In this document: piece by piece, positions 14,101 to 14,376 of the stretch
Layout: every line of letters starts with the position of its first letter
How positions within the stretch are numbered: position 1 is the first letter of the stretch
Source of the DNA: Candidatus Bathyarchaeota archaeon
GTDB taxonomy: Archaea > Thermoproteota > Bathyarchaeia > 40CM-2-53-6 > RBG-13-38-9
DNA: 14,376 nt
NCBI GenBank assembly: GCA_023144075.1
Contig: JAGLGJ010000011.1
Location: 1-14,376, forward strand
Direction: 5' to 3'
Translations under genes and position numbers: made by a program
The notes under the pieces: generated by a model
Told to the model about the DNA's origin: nothing
Databases searched by the model: none
Seen by the model: the letters and a program-made list of their open reading frames with translations, nothing else

Positions 14101-14376
14101 TCTCTCTTTTTCAAGTGATTCAACTCGAAGCCGTACTTCATCCACTCTCGCTGAAGCTATTCTTATGTTTGTGTCAGCTTGATTGAGTTGAACTTGAGCT
14201 TCCGTCTTTCTGGCATCGTATATTCCTAATCCAACTAGATCTTCTACTATCTTTCGCCTTTCTTCAGAGGTGACTTCAGCTAGTCTAGTTATAGCGTGTT
14301 GTGGAACAATATTGTAGCCACCTACATTGATATCGGCCGATGCGAGAAGTTCTGTGAGTTGTTTACGTGAGGATCT
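11176..14376 (-). CDS. smc: Chromosome segregation ATPase SMC (5' end outside window)
   Basis: The ATPase arm of condensin. The frame runs without a stop to the window edge: 1066 residues are visible. The start and Walker A lie outside; about 100 residues are missing by family length. The first visible part is the end of the N-terminal head (GGYNIVPQHAITRL, then SEERRKIVEDLVGLGIYDARK). A long coiled coil to about residue 390 follows, then the hinge (about 400-555, with GRIIDCIKYD, GFRSVVLNGDLYEVGG and ILEGGHF). The return coil ends at about 930. The C-terminal head has signature SGGEKS (970-975) and Walker B/D-loop FYVFDEIDAHLD (993-1004). H replaces the usual Ala or Ser before LD. A GTG at 14145 is internal, not the start. 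Confidence 0.96.
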   Translation of the reverse strand, partial: RSSRKQLTELLASADINVGGYNIVPQHAITRLAEVTSEERRKIVEDLVGLGIYDARKTEAQVQLNQADTNIRIASARVDEVRLRVESLEKERNDFLRHSTLIKEIARLESQIISNKISDLKKEIENIQNENQSKESQLNKLVNEFETVSNSKSSMENELKTIRNRLMDKGGHKLEELEEQLSEINSEISRFKAEIDTNKSNLSVLQRQRQNLEEDIKQQQDEINSLKDEISNISEEDLKIETLLENKQNLVNELSGRITEIKSSVIEKSDSLDKLENDHEIAREEYVKLNSQSDVESAKIKILREQLNDIKNREIILKESIGDLLKKNDETQLYAKQKKERLIQINEEMKNHTDYFDLQQEQLNEAGKIATMANESMVEFDTKRNMADILAPDKMAIDELLELQNSGYLTNIIGRFRDLIKPDKKFEKAVLAACGDWSEAIIVRDIATAFTCVEQLKKLKLSRIKIIPLDLAANTEPINEVPDIEGVLGRIIDCIKYDALVGPAANYVLGDTILTESQRAAYNSALEGFRSVVLNGDLYEVGGILEGGHFREPIDIGSIAPRSRSLNDFKNAITSLSQLIEKDRDELDTINTVITHLKDEKIVLEKSLEDSDITFRSIQEKMDVNDKELSKTNDNLRALTEQIQNAERCLESVVKKKLEIAHTVQKLETERASLKNTIRSNELNNNEKQYSELIQELNDLKGKKTSVNSKIASTNMLIQSRTQTMERIENQLKYLQKSEEEINHKIQTSENERKEWTARLTNTTKERQELAESLESLRRDAANKERKIEELDESIHKMEKEKDPIKAEINGLSLELNKKELEKKYLLEELTRKGFQEQSSVSPNDIKQIEENLNLLKNELDKIGAINELAVSQYEEQKNNYKQLSIRINEIEEEKRSILKFMNELEQKKRETFMDVFERLNHNFNEIFSKITDGGKGRLILENPENIFSGGLDMTLAFPGKAELSIGSASGGEKSVSTVCFLLALQEIHPMPFYVFDEIDAHLDMINSQRLANLLKERSKNSQFIVVSLKDTTISKADGVFGIFIQGGFSQVISLPKPEVKSNVGN

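Noticed and set aside
14145..14145. GTG at 14145 as the smc start
   Set aside because: The frame stays open to the window edge and encodes conserved SMC head sequence upstream (YNIVPQH, EERRKIVEDLVG).

Overview
The window reads as a chromosomal segment of an AT-rich archaeon of the TACK group, most likely Nitrososphaerota (Thaumarchaeota) or a close relative. The reasons are a TFB, a TFE-beta/RPC39-type transcription factor with an Fe-S cysteine signature, Gar1, SRP19, ribosomal protein eS8, an archaeal Trm1, and an SMC-ScpA-ScpB condensin operon. I see no rRNA, tRNA, CRISPR array, transposon or phage genes. This is a housekeeping region packed with information-processing genes.

Layout. All genes but one lie on the minus strand, so they read from right to left. 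At the right end is smc (its 5' end is cut by the window edge), overlapping scpA, which overlaps scpB. A short promoter-containing gap leads to eS8 and SRP19. A 73-nt spacer with a good inverted repeat precedes a 661-residue MoeA fused to a substrate-binding-protein-like domain. After a 203-nt gap with T-runs and a palindrome come gar1 and tfb, 9 nt apart. Then follow an adenosine-specific-kinase-family gene, cysS, the TFE-beta-like gene, and the rRNA 2'-O-methyltransferase rlmE/ftsJ. The only plus-strand gene, trm1, converges on rlmE with an 8-nt overlap and diverges from a THEP1-type NTPase. The left edge carries most of an RNase HII gene (rnhB), cut by the window edge.

The most unusual item is in rnhB. 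Its conserved N-terminal motif GVDEAGR and the following GPIIGPLVIAG are in different reading frames, separated by exactly 25 nt. Those 25 nt and their flanks fold into a bulge-helix-bulge: a 4-bp central helix with 3-nt bulges on opposite strands. Cutting each bulge at the canonical position removes exactly 25 nt and restores GVDEAGRGPIIGP. This looks like an archaeal splicing-endonuclease intron in a protein-coding gene. A mutated pseudogene or an assembly error is the alternative. The same gene also has no standard start codon: an AUA sits at the correct Shine-Dalgarno distance.

Functionally the genes cover chromosome organisation (SMC-ScpAB), translation and RNA modification (eS8, CysRS, Trm1, RlmE, Gar1), protein targeting (SRP19), transcription initiation (TFB, TFE-beta), RNA/DNA hybrid removal (RNase HII) and molybdenum cofactor assembly (MoeA). 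Non-ATG starts are common: TTG for rlmE, gar1 and moeA, and GTG for trm1, tfb and scpB.
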